Shown here: positions 7,482-16,540 of the stretch, one piece after another
How the letters are laid out: every line of letters starts with the position of its first letter
Position numbering within the stretch: the first letter of the stretch is position 1
Origin: an uncultured Oceanisphaera sp.
GTDB taxonomy: Bacteria > Pseudomonadota > Gammaproteobacteria > Enterobacterales > Aeromonadaceae
Reading direction: 5' to 3'
Length of the DNA: 64,000 bases
NCBI RefSeq assembly: GCF_947495715.1
Contig: NZ_CANLZU010000002.1
Span: forward strand, 177,228-241,227
Made by a program: the position numbers and the translations under genes
The notes under the pieces: generated by a model
The model's input: only the letters and a program-made list of their open reading frames with translations
The model's database searches: none
Told to the model about the DNA's origin: nothing

Positions 7482-8446
7482 TGTTTTCTTATCTCCCTGA
7501 TCCCCGCCTCGTAACGGCCCTCGTTGCTGTCGACCTGGGTCTGAAAATATTTCAGGAACCACATGTACTGCTCGGGCCAGTCACCGAGCAGGGCTTCTAT
7601 TTCCGCGTTCATTGCCCGGGTGTCGGCGGTGATGTCGGCGGTGGGGTAGGGCGCCATGGGCGGGCGCAGGATCAGCTCGTAGCGATGCTGCTCCATGTTG
7701 TAGACGCTGAGCACGGGAATCACCTTGGCCCCGGTGAGCTTTACCAGCTTGGGCAGAGCCGGCAGGGTGGCCTTGAGTTCGGCGAAGAAGGGCACAAACA
7801 GGCTGGCTTCCCGGCCGTGATCCTGATCCGGCAGATAGAAGAAATGCTTGCCGCTCTTGATGGTCTTGATCACCGCCTTGATGCCGGCGTCGCGCTCGTA
7901 GACGATGCCGTTGAAACGTGCCCGCTGACGATTGATAAACCAGTCAAACACCGGGTTCTTGGCGCTGTGCATCATGGTACACATGGGCAGCCCCAGTGAC
8001 GTCAGGTAAAGGCCGCCGGCGTCGATGGCCCAGGTATGAGGGATCATGAAGATGATTTTTTCATCATTAGCCAGGCAGGTATCCAGATGTTCCCGGCCCT
8101 GCACCACGAAGCGGCCCTGCAGATAGTCACGGCTGCGGGCGGTCCACTCGCCGTAGCCCATAAAGGTCATCAGGCCGGCACGAATGGAATTCAGCAGCAT
8201 GCGCTCTACGTCATCGGCAGGCAATTCGGGAAAACACAGCCGAATATTGGTGCGGGCTATGTAGCACTGCTTCCTGGCCAGCCTTACCAGCAAGGGCGCC
8301 AAGGCGCCGGCAATCGCATCGCGCGCGCGCGCCGGCAACCAGGCCAGCAACCACAGCGCGCCGATGGCCAGCCAGGTTGGCCAGTATCTGGGGTGCAGAT
8401 AATGACGTTTGAATTCAAGGTCATAAACGGGGTCGGACCCGGACAT
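7478..8446 (-). CDS. lpxM: lipid A myristoyltransferase-like acyltransferase (LpxM)
   Basis: This 322-residue inner-membrane lysophospholipid acyltransferase-family enzyme is of the late lipid A acylation type. After an N-terminal hydrophobic anchor (about residues 25-45), the catalytic HX4D motif appears as PHTWAIDAGG. The LpxM-like block follows: NPVFDWFINRQRARF, YLPDQDHGREASLFVPFF, ATLPALPKL. These features follow E. coli LpxM more closely than LpxL, so it probably adds the secondary acyl chain to Kdo2-lipid A. The ATG at 8446 is preferred because AGAGGA precedes it. An in-frame alternative lies 30 bases upstream. It is co-transcribed with the small ORF that overlaps its end. Confidence 0.9.
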   Translation of the reverse strand: MSGSDPVYDLEFKRHYLHPRYWPTWLAIGALWLLAWLPARARDAIAGALAPLLVRLARKQCYIARTNIRLCFPELPADDVERMLLNSIRAGLMTFMGYGEWTARSRDYLQGRFVVQGREHLDTCLANDEKIIFMIPHTWAIDAGGLYLTSLGLPMCTMMHSAKNPVFDWFINRQRARFNGIVYERDAGIKAVIKTIKSGKHFFYLPDQDHGREASLFVPFFAELKATLPALPKLVKLTGAKVIPVLSVYNMEQHRYELILRPPMAPYPTADITADTRAMNAEIEALLGDWPEQYMWFLKYFQTQVDSNEGRYEAGIREIRKQ

Positions 8447-8500
8447 AACAACATCCTCTTTCTGATAAGGCGGCAAGTGTAAGAAAAAACAGGCGTTAAA

Positions 8501-9274
8501 TCACCTGTTACGCCGAGGGCGGAAGTAATCCCGGTTCTGATAAAAGTCCGGATTCTCATTGGCCGGCCACCAGCCGGGGATGCCCAGCAACGGCAGCGGC
8601 AGCAGCGGGCGTGGCCGATCGAACAGGGCATACTGCGCCAGATGGTCGGCCAGCCTTGCATCCAGCAGCGGATAACGGGCCGCGATGGGCAGCTCAAAAA
8701 AGGCGGCAGGCATCTCCAGCACCACACATTTGCCGGTCATGCCGATAAACGGCGCCAGCGCCTGTTCATACAGCGCATGGCCGAAGATAAAGGGCTGCCA
8801 ATCCCGATTCCAGCGTTTGCGTTCGGTGATAAACAGCCGTTGCCAGTCGTGCTCGCGCAACCAGTGCTCCGTCTCGGTTTTATCCGGCACTGCCAGCACC
8901 AGGCCACATTCGTCGAAATGGGTGATTCTGTCGCGTCGGGGCGTGCGTTTACCGAGGCCGTTGGCCGCAATATCTTCCATGTGCAGCCGGTTGAGTAACC
9001 CCTTGGTGCGGGGAAACAGCGCCCAGATCACGGCGCCGAAAAAGTCATGCCAGTTATTGGCCCGCGTCGGCACCATGCCCTGCGCCACCGCCTGCTCGTA
9101 GTAGCAGTTCAGCTCGGCAAAACGGTCATCATCGATAAATTCCACCGGCAAGTCGGCGGCCAGTTGCCGGTTAAGCTCAATCAGGGTCGGCCATTGCGCC
9201 GTAGTGATATCGACCAGACCGGCCAGCTGCGCCAGCACACCATTGCGCCCGGTAACATGGGGATCCCAGTCCAT
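8501..9274 (-). CDS. DUF3025 family protein
   Basis: This 257-residue protein has no signal peptide or membrane helix. The N-terminal region MDWDPHVTGRNGVLAQL, the block NWHDFFGAVIWALFPRTKG and the ending IPGWWPANENPDFYQNRDY are typical of DUF3025. This is a family of unknown function found mostly in beta- and gammaproteobacteria. The ATG at 9274 fits the usual family start. The frame stays open upstream, but that part lies in a dispersed repeat. It lies 54 bases upstream of lpxM on the same strand, and the two may share a transcript. Confidence 0.85.
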   Translation of the reverse strand: MDWDPHVTGRNGVLAQLAGLVDITTAQWPTLIELNRQLAADLPVEFIDDDRFAELNCYYEQAVAQGMVPTRANNWHDFFGAVIWALFPRTKGLLNRLHMEDIAANGLGKRTPRRDRITHFDECGLVLAVPDKTETEHWLREHDWQRLFITERKRWNRDWQPFIFGHALYEQALAPFIGMTGKCVVLEMPAAFFELPIAARYPLLDARLADHLAQYALFDRPRPLLPLPLLGIPGWWPANENPDFYQNRDYFRPRRNR

Positions 9275-9384
9275 GATGACTACCTGTATGAATGAAAACG
9301 CGCAAGCATACCCGGAGTCGCGGCCGAGATCACCTTCGGGGACATGTTCAGGTGTATGAGGTGGCCTGGTGGCAGCCTGTACGT

Positions 9385-9540
9385 CGGGCAAAGGGCCCGC
9401 TCCGCCGACCCGCTTCGAGCACATCCTTGTGACGCTCAGCACATAACGTCCGACCGTCCGCTTCAGGGATGAAGCGGCTGAGCGTACACGGATGTATTTA
9501 CAGCGTGTCGGAAGAGGCAACTGTGTTGTCTCTGGATTGC
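9385..9540. repeat. dispersed long repeat, CAGCGTGTCGG family, copy 1
   Basis: Noncoding stretch with the order GGGCCCGCTCCGCCGAC, GCTGAGC half-sites, GGATGTATTTACAGCGTGTC, then GGCAACTGTGTTGTCTCTG. Two relatives lie at 18788-18905 and 58383-58650 with the same order of blocks. This explains the 323-base gap between the DUF3025 gene and the small transporter subunit; I see no gene in it. Confidence 0.7.
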
Positions 9541-9564
9541 GGGGACTGGCTTATACAAGGCCGA

Positions 9565-9589
9565 AAAAAAAGGCAGCCTGTCGGCTGCC
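9565..9589 (-). terminator. intrinsic terminator of the NSS transporter operon
   Basis: A 7-base GC-rich inverted repeat (GGCAGCC at 9572-9578, GGCTGCC at 9583-9589) is followed on the minus strand by a run of eight T. It lies 9 bases after the end of the small subunit gene. Confidence 0.9.
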
Positions 9590-9597
9590 CTGGTGCG

Positions 9598-9699
9598 TTA
9601 TTTTGCTTTGGACTTCATCGCCCGGCGAATACAGAGGGCGGCACCGCCCCAGGTAATGCCGAGTCCGATCAGCATCATGATGATGGCTCCGGTGCTCAT
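9598..9699 (-). CDS. MetS-type small subunit of NSS transporter
   Basis: A 33-residue frame (MSTGAIIMMLIGLGITWGG then AALCIRRAMKSKAK) overlaps the stop of the transporter gene as ATGA. It has one hydrophobic helix followed by a basic tail. Its sequence and position match the methionine/alanine importer small subunits of MetPS-type NSS transporters. In Corynebacterium the small MetS is required with MetP for uptake. It is too short for many automated callers. A strong terminator follows directly, so the two genes form a closed two-gene operon. Confidence 0.85.
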   Translation of the reverse strand: MSTGAIIMMLIGLGITWGGAALCIRRAMKSKAK

Positions 9700-11174
9700 G
9701 CGGTGGTCTCCTTCTTGCTGCTGAGGTTGATGACGATGGCCACAACCAGCATCAGTGCAATCATGCCCCAACCGATAAAGGTCACGTCATTATCGGAGTA
9801 ACCGCCGTAGTTTTCGCGGAAGGCACTCAGAATATTGTTGAACAGGATCACCACCAGAATGCCGATAGAGACAAACTTGATGCAGATGGCCCACCAGCCG
9901 CCGATGGTGAACTCGGACAAACGGTTGGCATGGGCACGGAAGTCCTGCAGTTTGCACAACCAGCCCACCAGCAGCAGCTCAAGCAGGCAAGAGCCGAGCA
10001 GGGCGATGTTGTTGATGAAGTAATCCACCAGATCCAGCAGCAGCAGGCCACCCTGGGTGATGAACATCAGGCTGACCACCAGGCCGGTCGAGCAGAAGAT
10101 GGTGGCGGTTTTCGGACGGCTCCAGCCCAGCTTGTCCATCAGGCCGGTGGTCACCGCCTCGGCGATGGAAATGTGCGAGCTGATACCGGCAAACACCAGC
10201 GCCAGGAAGAACAGCGGCCCCATCACGCCGGGGGCGGGCAGCAGGTTGATGGCGGTCGGCAGGGTCACGAAGGCCAGACCCACACCGGAGCTCACCACCT
10301 CGGTCAGTTCCTTGCCCTGGGCGTTGGCCATGTAGCCGAGCGCGCCGAAGATCATGATACCGGCCAGCATGGAGAAGCCGCAGTTCATCAGCACCGTCAT
10401 GAAGGCGTTGTTGTTGATGTCGGACTTTTCCGGCAGGTAGCTGGCGTAAGACAGCATGATGGCGAAGCCGACACTCAGGGTGAAGAAAATCTGGCCGTAG
10501 GCGGCAGACCATACCTTGAGATCCCAGATCTTGCTGAAGTCGGGCTCCAGCAGCCAGTTGATGCCGTTCAGGGCACCGGGCAGGAAGGCGATGCGGCCAA
10601 TCAGCAGCAGTACCATCACGAACAGCAACGGCATCAGCACCTTGTTGACCTTCTCTATGCCGCCTTTCACGCCACGGAAGGTGGCGAAGTAGGTCGCGGC
10701 CCAGGCCAGGCACAGCGGCAGCAGCAGGTGCCACTGCAGGCCACCCAGGTTGGAAGGTGCACTGTCATCCCCCAATCCCAGAAACTCGCCGAAGAAGAAG
10801 CCGTTGCTGTCTTCTCCCCAGGCCTGGGTAAAGGCGAAGTAGGCATAGGAAATGGCCCAGGCAATCACCACCACATAGTAGAAGGCGATAATGGCCGAGA
10901 TCATCACCTGAAACCAACCCAGCCACTCAAAGCGATGATTCAGGGCCTTGAGCGTTTTTGGGGCACCGGAGCGGTATTTATGGCCCAGGGTAAACTCCAG
11001 GATCATGAAGGGAATGCCGGCGGTGAGCATGGCAAACAGGTAGGGAATGAAAAAGGCACCGCCACCATTTTCATACGCCATGTAAGGGAAGCGCCAGATG
11101 TTACCCAGGCCGACGGCAGAGCCGACGGCGGCAAGGATAAAGCCGGTGCGAGAACCCCATTGCTCTCGTTTCAT
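9696..11174 (-). CDS. sodium-dependent NSS-family transporter (MetP-like)
   Basis: This 492-residue inner-membrane symporter of the neurotransmitter:sodium symporter family has the N-terminal family signature split across WGSRTGFILAAVGSAVGLGN and IWRFPYMAYENGGGAFF. About 11-12 membrane helices follow, including the unwound helix 1 region that binds Na+ and substrate. The overlapping small subunit downstream points to the MetPS subtype, which imports methionine or alanine, but substrate is inferred only from that pairing. GGAG lies 8 bases before the ATG. The leader is about 570 bases from the divergent DUF1127 gene. Confidence 0.93.
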   Translation of the reverse strand: MKREQWGSRTGFILAAVGSAVGLGNIWRFPYMAYENGGGAFFIPYLFAMLTAGIPFMILEFTLGHKYRSGAPKTLKALNHRFEWLGWFQVMISAIIAFYYVVVIAWAISYAYFAFTQAWGEDSNGFFFGEFLGLGDDSAPSNLGGLQWHLLLPLCLAWAATYFATFRGVKGGIEKVNKVLMPLLFVMVLLLIGRIAFLPGALNGINWLLEPDFSKIWDLKVWSAAYGQIFFTLSVGFAIMLSYASYLPEKSDINNNAFMTVLMNCGFSMLAGIMIFGALGYMANAQGKELTEVVSSGVGLAFVTLPTAINLLPAPGVMGPLFFLALVFAGISSHISIAEAVTTGLMDKLGWSRPKTATIFCSTGLVVSLMFITQGGLLLLDLVDYFINNIALLGSCLLELLLVGWLCKLQDFRAHANRLSEFTIGGWWAICIKFVSIGILVVILFNNILSAFRENYGGYSDNDVTFIGWGMIALMLVVAIVINLSSKKETTA

Positions 11175-11747
11175 AATGACTCCGAATCAGGATATTTCAG
11201 ATGTGTAAGGATAGGTAAACGGAGCGCAGAGTAGGGAGGCTGTGGCATAAAATCAACGAGCTCGGTTGCTGCAGGTGCATGAGTCAACCCTACAACAAGG
11301 GGTTAACCGCTTCCGTGGTGGTGATATTGATTATTTTTTATTGTTAACTTGGTGTTATCTTTCAAATGTTTCTTAAATCATGGTTCATCTGTGTTTTTTG
11401 CATTTTGAGTATAATCGTCGACAGGAGCACATTCTGGTAGCAGTGAGTGCTGTTTGCTATTTATGCGCCTGTTGTCGTGAAAACAGCGCAATAGCAAGGT
11501 GTGAAGCGCTTATTTTGCATAAAAAAACCTTATTGTTGACTGTTTATTTTGTTGTGGTGTTTTTTGATGGCGATGACCTGATCCTGGTTCGCATGGCCTC
11601 TGTTAAGGCAATGATCGCGCAATGTTTAATCGTTTCCTTCGGCCGTTAACCTATTATAAAAACTAATGTTGTGATCGAATAAAAGTGGGTTGAGCCGGGA
11701 TCGGCGGCTCACTATCCTGTGCCCCATATCAGCTCAGGAGGCGCATC
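11175..11747. other. AT-rich divergent intergenic region, no gene supported
   Basis: This 573-base region separates the NSS transporter (-) from the DUF1127 gene (+). It is clearly more AT-rich than its surroundings and contains runs such as TTGATTATTTTTTATTG near 11328. One 89-codon frame at 11380-11649 has no ribosome-binding site, a hydrophobic and Cys-rich random look, and no family resemblance, so I leave it out. The region must carry promoters for both genes. A hairpin near its right end is listed separately. Confidence 0.6.
11691..11711. promoter_or_regulatory. leader hairpin upstream of DUF1127 gene
   Basis: TGAGCCG (11691-11697) and CGGCTCA (11705-11711) form a perfect 7-base stem with a 7-base loop, 36 bases before the ATG. 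There is no T-run after it, so it is not a simple terminator. It could be an operator or an RNA leader structure. Confidence 0.4.
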
Positions 11748-11957
11748 ATGAACACCGCAACGTATCAAACTCAAGACCTGTCGCACGCAGGCAAAAAGAC
11801 AACTCAAGCCGGCCTGCTGGCCACACTCGGCCTGTGGCTGCAACGCACCCGTACCCGTCGCCAGTTATCCGAGCTGCCGGCCTACTTGCTGAAAGACATT
11901 GGTTTGAATGAATCCGACCGCTATCAGGAGATCAGCAAGCCGTTCTGGCAACAATAA
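11748..11957 (+). CDS. DUF1127 small protein
   Basis: This 69-residue basic protein has a short N-terminal tail and a C-terminal DUF1127 core, ARTRRQLSELPAYLLKDIGL-like, covering about residues 34-58 (visible as RTRTRRQLSELPAYLLKDIG). DUF1127 proteins are small Arg-rich proteins; in alphaproteobacteria some act in phosphate and carbon metabolism or RNA turnover. Their role in gammaproteobacteria is not known. AGGAGG lies 8 bases before the ATG, suggesting strong translation. It is a single-gene unit with its own terminator 20 bases downstream. Confidence 0.9.
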   Translation: MNTATYQTQDLSHAGKKTTQAGLLATLGLWLQRTRTRRQLSELPAYLLKDIGLNESDRYQEISKPFWQQ

Positions 11958-11976
11958 ACCGGCAAGGATGCGCCCG

Positions 11977-12007
11977 AAAAAAGCCGCTGACGTTCAGCGG
12001 CTTTTTT
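11977..12007. terminator. bidirectional intrinsic terminator
   Basis: A perfect 14-base inverted repeat (11977-11990 and 11994-12007) with a 3-base loop ends in A- and T-runs. It serves the DUF1127 gene (+) and the converging DASS transporter gene (-). Confidence 0.95.
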
Positions 12008-12044
12008 GTATCTACAGTTTTTATGTTTACAGCATGGGTAAGGC

Positions 12045-13412
12045 TCAGGCGAAGACGAAGAAATACACCGCCAGCATGCTGATACAGACCAGGTTGAGCA
12101 CAAAACCCGCCCTCATCATGTCTTTCTGGCGAATGTAACCGGAGCCGAACACGATGGCGTTGGGCGGGGTCGCCACCGGCAGCATGAAGGCGCAGGAGGC
12201 GGATACCGCAATCACCGAGGCCACCATCACCGGGGTCAGTCCCAGGCCTTCGGCGACCGCCACAAATACCGGAATCAACAGCGCCGCACTGGCGGTATTG
12301 GATGCCAGTTCGGTCAGGAACACCACGAAGGCGGTAATTACCAGCAGGATCACGAAGGGACTGGCATGACCCAGCATGTCGGCCAGATGGTGGGCCAGAA
12401 ACTCGCTGGTGCCGGTGGCCTTGAGCACATGGCTCAGGGTCAGACCACCACCAAACAGCAGCAATACGCCCCAGTCGGTGTGCTTTTCAATGTGCTTCCA
12501 TTCCGCCACCCGGGTAATGCCGATCAGGGCGATGGCCAGTAGCGCAACAATGGTGTCAAATGAACTCAGACCACCGAGGGCCCTGGATACGGAGCCGGAG
12601 AAAATCCACAGCAATACCGTCAGGCCAAAAATGGCCAGGGTGGTTTTGCGTTGGCCGGTCCAGCTGATGTGCTCTTCGGCCAGCTCGATGCGCTCGCTCA
12701 GTTTGGGGCGGAACAACAGATAGAGCACCAGAATGGCCACCGGCAGCAGCAGCAGGGTAATGGGCAGACCCAGGGCCATCCATTCGCTGAAGCTCAGCCC
12801 CACCTGGGCGGCGGCAATGGCGTTGGGCGGGCTGCCGACCAGGGTGGCAATACCACCGATGCTGGCGCTGTAGGCCACACCCAGCAGCACGAAGATATAG
12901 GTACTGCGATAACGCTCGCCATCCAGGCAGCTCAACAGACCCAGCGCCAGCGGCAGCATCATGACGGTGGTGGCGGTATTGCTGATCCACATCGACAGAA
13001 AGGCGGCGGTGCCAAACAGCAGGAACACGGCGGTACCGAGCCGACCTTTGGCCAGCCGCAGGATCCGGCTGGCAATCAGCCGGTCCAGTTGCTGACTGTG
13101 CATGGCGGCGGCCAGTGCAAAACCGCCCAGAAACAGAAAAATGATGGAGTTGGAGAAGTTGCCGAGCGCCTCTTTGGTATCCAGCACGCCCAGCAGGGAA
13201 GCCAATAGCGGCACCAGCAAGGCGGTAATGGTAATATTCAGTGCTTCGGTCAGCCAGAGCACGGCAATAAAGACCAGCAGGCTCAGTCCCTTGGTCACGC
13301 CGGGATCAAAAGGCAGTGTATTGAGCAAGAGCAGGAACAGGAGCAGGTTGGCACTGAGAATGCCCCACTTGGCCCTGATGTTTACACCTTGTTGTGGAAT
13401 CTCGTCGGACAT
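12045..13412 (-). CDS. DASS/SLC13-family sodium:anion symporter
   Basis: This 455-residue integral membrane protein has the inverted-repeat layout of divalent anion:sodium symporters. Each half carries the family SNT motif: [12 protein letters not shown] (about residues 145-156) and [12 protein letters not shown] (about 370-381). A conserved proline-rich stretch, LVGSPPNAI and [12 protein letters not shown], follows each one. Such proteins import dicarboxylates, tricarboxylates or sulfate with Na+. I cannot assign the substrate from sequence alone. It is transcribed away from the hybrid kinase gene, with 69 bases between the two starts, so the kinase might control it, though no DNA-binding regulator is present. 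Confidence 0.9.
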   Translation of the reverse strand: MSDEIPQQGVNIRAKWGILSANLLLFLLLLNTLPFDPGVTKGLSLLVFIAVLWLTEALNITITALLVPLLASLLGVLDTKEALGNFSNSIIFLFLGGFALAAAMHSQQLDRLIASRILRLAKGRLGTAVFLLFGTAAFLSMWISNTATTVMMLPLALGLLSCLDGERYRSTYIFVLLGVAYSASIGGIATLVGSPPNAIAAAQVGLSFSEWMALGLPITLLLLPVAILVLYLLFRPKLSERIELAEEHISWTGQRKTTLAIFGLTVLLWIFSGSVSRALGGLSSFDTIVALLAIALIGITRVAEWKHIEKHTDWGVLLLFGGGLTLSHVLKATGTSEFLAHHLADMLGHASPFVILLVITAFVVFLTELASNTASAALLIPVFVAVAEGLGLTPVMVASVIAVSASCAFMLPVATPPNAIVFGSGYIRQKDMMRAGFVLNLVCISMLAVYFFVFA

Positions 13413-13481
13413 GTTTTTTACTCGTTATGTTGTTGTTTTGGTTGAATTTGTCAGTATATCACCAGACGGTGGGAGCAAAAG

Positions 13482-16292
13482 ATGATGTCGGTTGCAAAAC
13501 GACGCAATTTACCGGTGCCGCGCTGGACAATACTGACTTGTGCGCTGCTGTTGTGTCTGCTGTTCATAGCTTATGGTAGCAATCAATATCGGCAGTATCG
13601 TTATTACCAGGTGCTGCAACAGCAGACCGAGCCGGTACTGAAGGCGCTGCACCGGCAGCAGAGCCAGGCAACGACCAGCGCAAAAAGCGGCCTGCAACTG
13701 AACGAACAGCTCACCTCGCTGGCACTGACGGTGTCGCACTTTATCCGGTTTATCGAACAGCATCCGATTCCGCTGGCGGGCACCGACGAGGTGTTTGCCG
13801 AACTCAATCGCTATCAGGAAACGGTGCTGGCGCTGCAGGATGCCGATATTCGCAGCCGTCATGCCTTGCAGTCTTTTGCCGAAGCCCTGCAGGGTCTGCC
13901 TACCCGGCCGGAATACGAGCAGTTTTTGCAGCATAGCCGGCTTTATCTGACGGTGCCCAACCAGCGATTTCTGTACGCGCTGGATGACGAAGCCGAACGG
14001 TTACGGCAAGCGGCCACCGGCGAGTGGCTGGATGCATTCTATTATCATCGGCTTTACCGCCATCGCGTGGGCGAGGTGATACGGCTGCGCGAGGCGATGG
14101 CCGCCAATGATCTGTCTGCACTGCTCCAGCGCACCGACGACTGGCGGCAACAGGCCGAAGACAGCTGGAAGCAGATGCGGGCGATACTGGCATTGCTGGT
14201 GCTGCTGTTTGTCGGCCTGGGGGTCTTGTTGCTGGTGGTTCGCAACCGGCAATTACGCGAGGCAAGTCAGGCCTCGTTTGCGCTGGCCCGGGCCAAAACC
14301 GATTTTCTGGCCAACATGAGCCACGAAATCCGCACGCCCATGAATGCCATTATCGGCTTCGCGTCCCTGTTGCAGCAGACACCGCTGAATGGACAACAGT
14401 CCGAATACCTGAAAAAAATCAAGAATTCGTCCGATAACCTGCTGCTGCTGATCAACGACATTCTGGATCTGACCAAGGTGGAGGCGGGCAAGCTGGAGCT
14501 GGAAGACATCGAGTTTGATCTCAACGAGCTGCTGGAACGACTGTCCGGGCTGTTTGCCGACATGTCCGAGCAGAAACAGCTGGAAGTCATCATCAACAAG
14601 GTGGCCGATGTGCCCGACTGTCTGCATGGTGATCCCTTGCGACTGGGACAGGTGCTGGTCAATCTGGTCAATAATGCGGTCAAATTTACCGAGCGTGGTG
14701 AAGTGGTGCTGACGGTGTCGGTGTGCGCCGACCCCGAGCCGAGGCTGTGTATCGAGGTCAGCGATACCGGCATCGGCATCATGCCCGACCAGCTCAACCG
14801 ACTGTTTGGCTCCTTTACCCAGGTGGATGCCAGCACCACCCGCAAGTACGGTGGCAGCGGCCTGGGTCTGAGTATCAGCCGTCATCTGGTGCAGTTGATG
14901 GGGGGCACTATCGAGGTCAGCAGTCAGCCGGGGCGGGGCTCTATCTTTACCGTCAAGATGCCGTTGCAACCGGCAACCATGGTCCGGGCCGAGCTGCAGC
15001 CGGCACATCTGGCGGGACAGAAGGTGCTGCTGGTTGACGATAACGCGCTGGTGCTGGAGGTGATGAGCCGGTTACTCCGTGGGCTGGGGCTGGTGGTTTA
15101 CAGCGCCCAGGATGTGGGCACGGCCAGAGAGCTGCTTCACAAACGGGGCTTTGAGCTGAATCTGGCGTTAATCGACTGCTGTCTGGGGCAGGACAACGGC
15201 CTGGAGCTGGCCCGTTACCTGGTGCAGCAGCCCCACTTTGGCCATATCGGCGTGGTGATCATGAGCGCCTTTGGCCGAGAGCGGCCAGAGCCCCGCATGC
15301 AGGCGCTGGGTATCGAGCATTACCTGTCCAAACCCGTCACCGAGCACAGCCTGATCCAGTGTCTGAACCAGGTGCTGGGTAATGATGCCGATGCAGCGGG
15401 CAGCAAACTGGTGGCCGGCCTGCAGGATCTGGCGTTTTATCACGGCCAGCTGGCGGGCAAACAGATATTGCTGGCCGAAGACAACCGCATGAACCAGCAG
15501 TTGATCGTGGAGTTTCTGAAACAGGTCTCGGTGTCGGTGACCCTGGCCGACAACGGTCGCCAGGCGGTTGAACAGATGGTCAGGCGCCGCTTCGACGCGA
15601 TTCTGATGGACTTGCAAATGCCGATACTGGACGGGTTGGAGGCGACGCGCCAGATCCGCAAACTGCGGGTGCACCACGATATTCCCATCGTGGCACTGAC
15701 CGCCAGCGCCATGCGCGGCGATCGGGAAGCAAGCCTGGAGGCGGGCATGAATGGTTATGTCACCAAGCCGGTCAACCGGCTCGATCTCTATCAGGCGCTG
15801 ACGCAGATACTGGCACATTCTCCGGCGGCAGCTGCCAGCGTAGCGGACAGGAACACCGATAGTGCAGAGACCACTAATGCAGAGAGCAAGAGTGCAGCGG
15901 ATAACGCTGCGGCCGACGCCGAACACGCGGACGCATGGGACACGCAACCGCGTACGACCGCCGTGTCGAGTGAAGGCGCCGGACCTTCCTTCGATACGGC
16001 AACCGATGCGGCCACCGAGCTTTTAGCGCGGCAAAGGGCGGATTTTGCCGCGCAGCACCAGGACGATGTCTGGCTGCTCCAGGCCGCGCTGGCCGGTGAA
16101 GACTGGAGCGAGGCATTGGCGGTAGTGACGGCGCTGGCCGAACAGGCCGAGGCCTGCGGGCTGGCGCCATTGGCGGCGCAGGCCCGGGCACTGCGGTTGC
16201 CGTTGCAACAGCGGCGACGACCCGAGCCGGAGCAACTGACGGCCTTGAGTCACGCGCTTGGCCGGCTGGCGGATGAACCGGTGACATCCTGA
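13482..16292 (+). CDS. hybrid sensor histidine kinase with two receiver domains
   Basis: This 936-residue inner-membrane kinase has a first membrane helix at about residues 15-34, a periplasmic helical sensor at about 35-228 and a second helix at about 230-250. The HisKA domain has the phosphoacceptor His281 in ANMSHEIRTPMNAIIGF. The ATPase domain shows LVNLVNNAVKFTERGEV and YGGSGLGLSIS. Two receiver domains follow: the first with Asp565 (LALIDCCLG), the second with Asp710 (AILMDLQMP). A low-complexity Ala/Asp/Glu linker (about 785-845) leads to an alpha-helical C-terminus that resembles an HPt domain but has no histidine where the HPt His should be. No response-regulator gene is adjacent, so the partner is elsewhere. 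GGGAG precedes the ATG. Confidence 0.93.
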   Translation: MMSVAKRRNLPVPRWTILTCALLLCLLFIAYGSNQYRQYRYYQVLQQQTEPVLKALHRQQSQATTSAKSGLQLNEQLTSLALTVSHFIRFIEQHPIPLAGTDEVFAELNRYQETVLALQDADIRSRHALQSFAEALQGLPTRPEYEQFLQHSRLYLTVPNQRFLYALDDEAERLRQAATGEWLDAFYYHRLYRHRVGEVIRLREAMAANDLSALLQRTDDWRQQAEDSWKQMRAILALLVLLFVGLGVLLLVVRNRQLREASQASFALARAKTDFLANMSHEIRTPMNAIIGFASLLQQTPLNGQQSEYLKKIKNSSDNLLLLINDILDLTKVEAGKLELEDIEFDLNELLERLSGLFADMSEQKQLEVIINKVADVPDCLHGDPLRLGQVLVNLVNNAVKFTERGEVVLTVSVCADPEPRLCIEVSDTGIGIMPDQLNRLFGSFTQVDASTTRKYGGSGLGLSISRHLVQLMGGTIEVSSQPGRGSIFTVKMPLQPATMVRAELQPAHLAGQKVLLVDDNALVLEVMSRLLRGLGLVVYSAQDVGTARELLHKRGFELNLALIDCCLGQDNGLELARYLVQQPHFGHIGVVIMSAFGRERPEPRMQALGIEHYLSKPVTEHSLIQCLNQVLGNDADAAGSKLVAGLQDLAFYHGQLAGKQILLAEDNRMNQQLIVEFLKQVSVSVTLADNGRQAVEQMVRRRFDAILMDLQMPILDGLEATRQIRKLRVHHDIPIVALTASAMRGDREASLEAGMNGYVTKPVNRLDLYQALTQILAHSPAAAASVADRNTDSAETTNAESKSAADNAAADAEHADAWDTQPRTTAVSSEGAGPSFDTATDAATELLARQRADFAAQHQDDVWLLQAALAGEDWSEALAVVTALAEQAEACGLAPLAAQARALRLPLQQRRRPEPEQLTALSHALGRLADEPVTS

Positions 16293-16540
16293 GAACGTGA
16301 TTTTATTGAATTGAGATATTCGTCACACTTTGCTGTTTGTTAGTTAATTATTCTGATAATTTTATTTTAACTGAATTTATTCACCAATACAGAAACCGAG
16401 CTCAGATAAAGATAGAGCCCCCGAATTCACCGGCCCTGTGCCGGTTATTCCCGCCGTAATACGTGATGCGTTTTGCTCTGGATTTTATTGTTTTTTTAGA
16501 CGATATTGCCGCTATACAAGCATCTTGGTAGGGGAGTGTC

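Noticed and set aside
9930..11234. 434-codon frame on the plus strand
   Set aside because: Antisense shadow of the NSS transporter; Gln/His/Gly-rich without any domain.
11380..11649. 89-codon frame in the AT-rich gap
   Set aside because: No ribosome-binding site, no family resemblance, random-looking hydrophobic and Cys-rich sequence.
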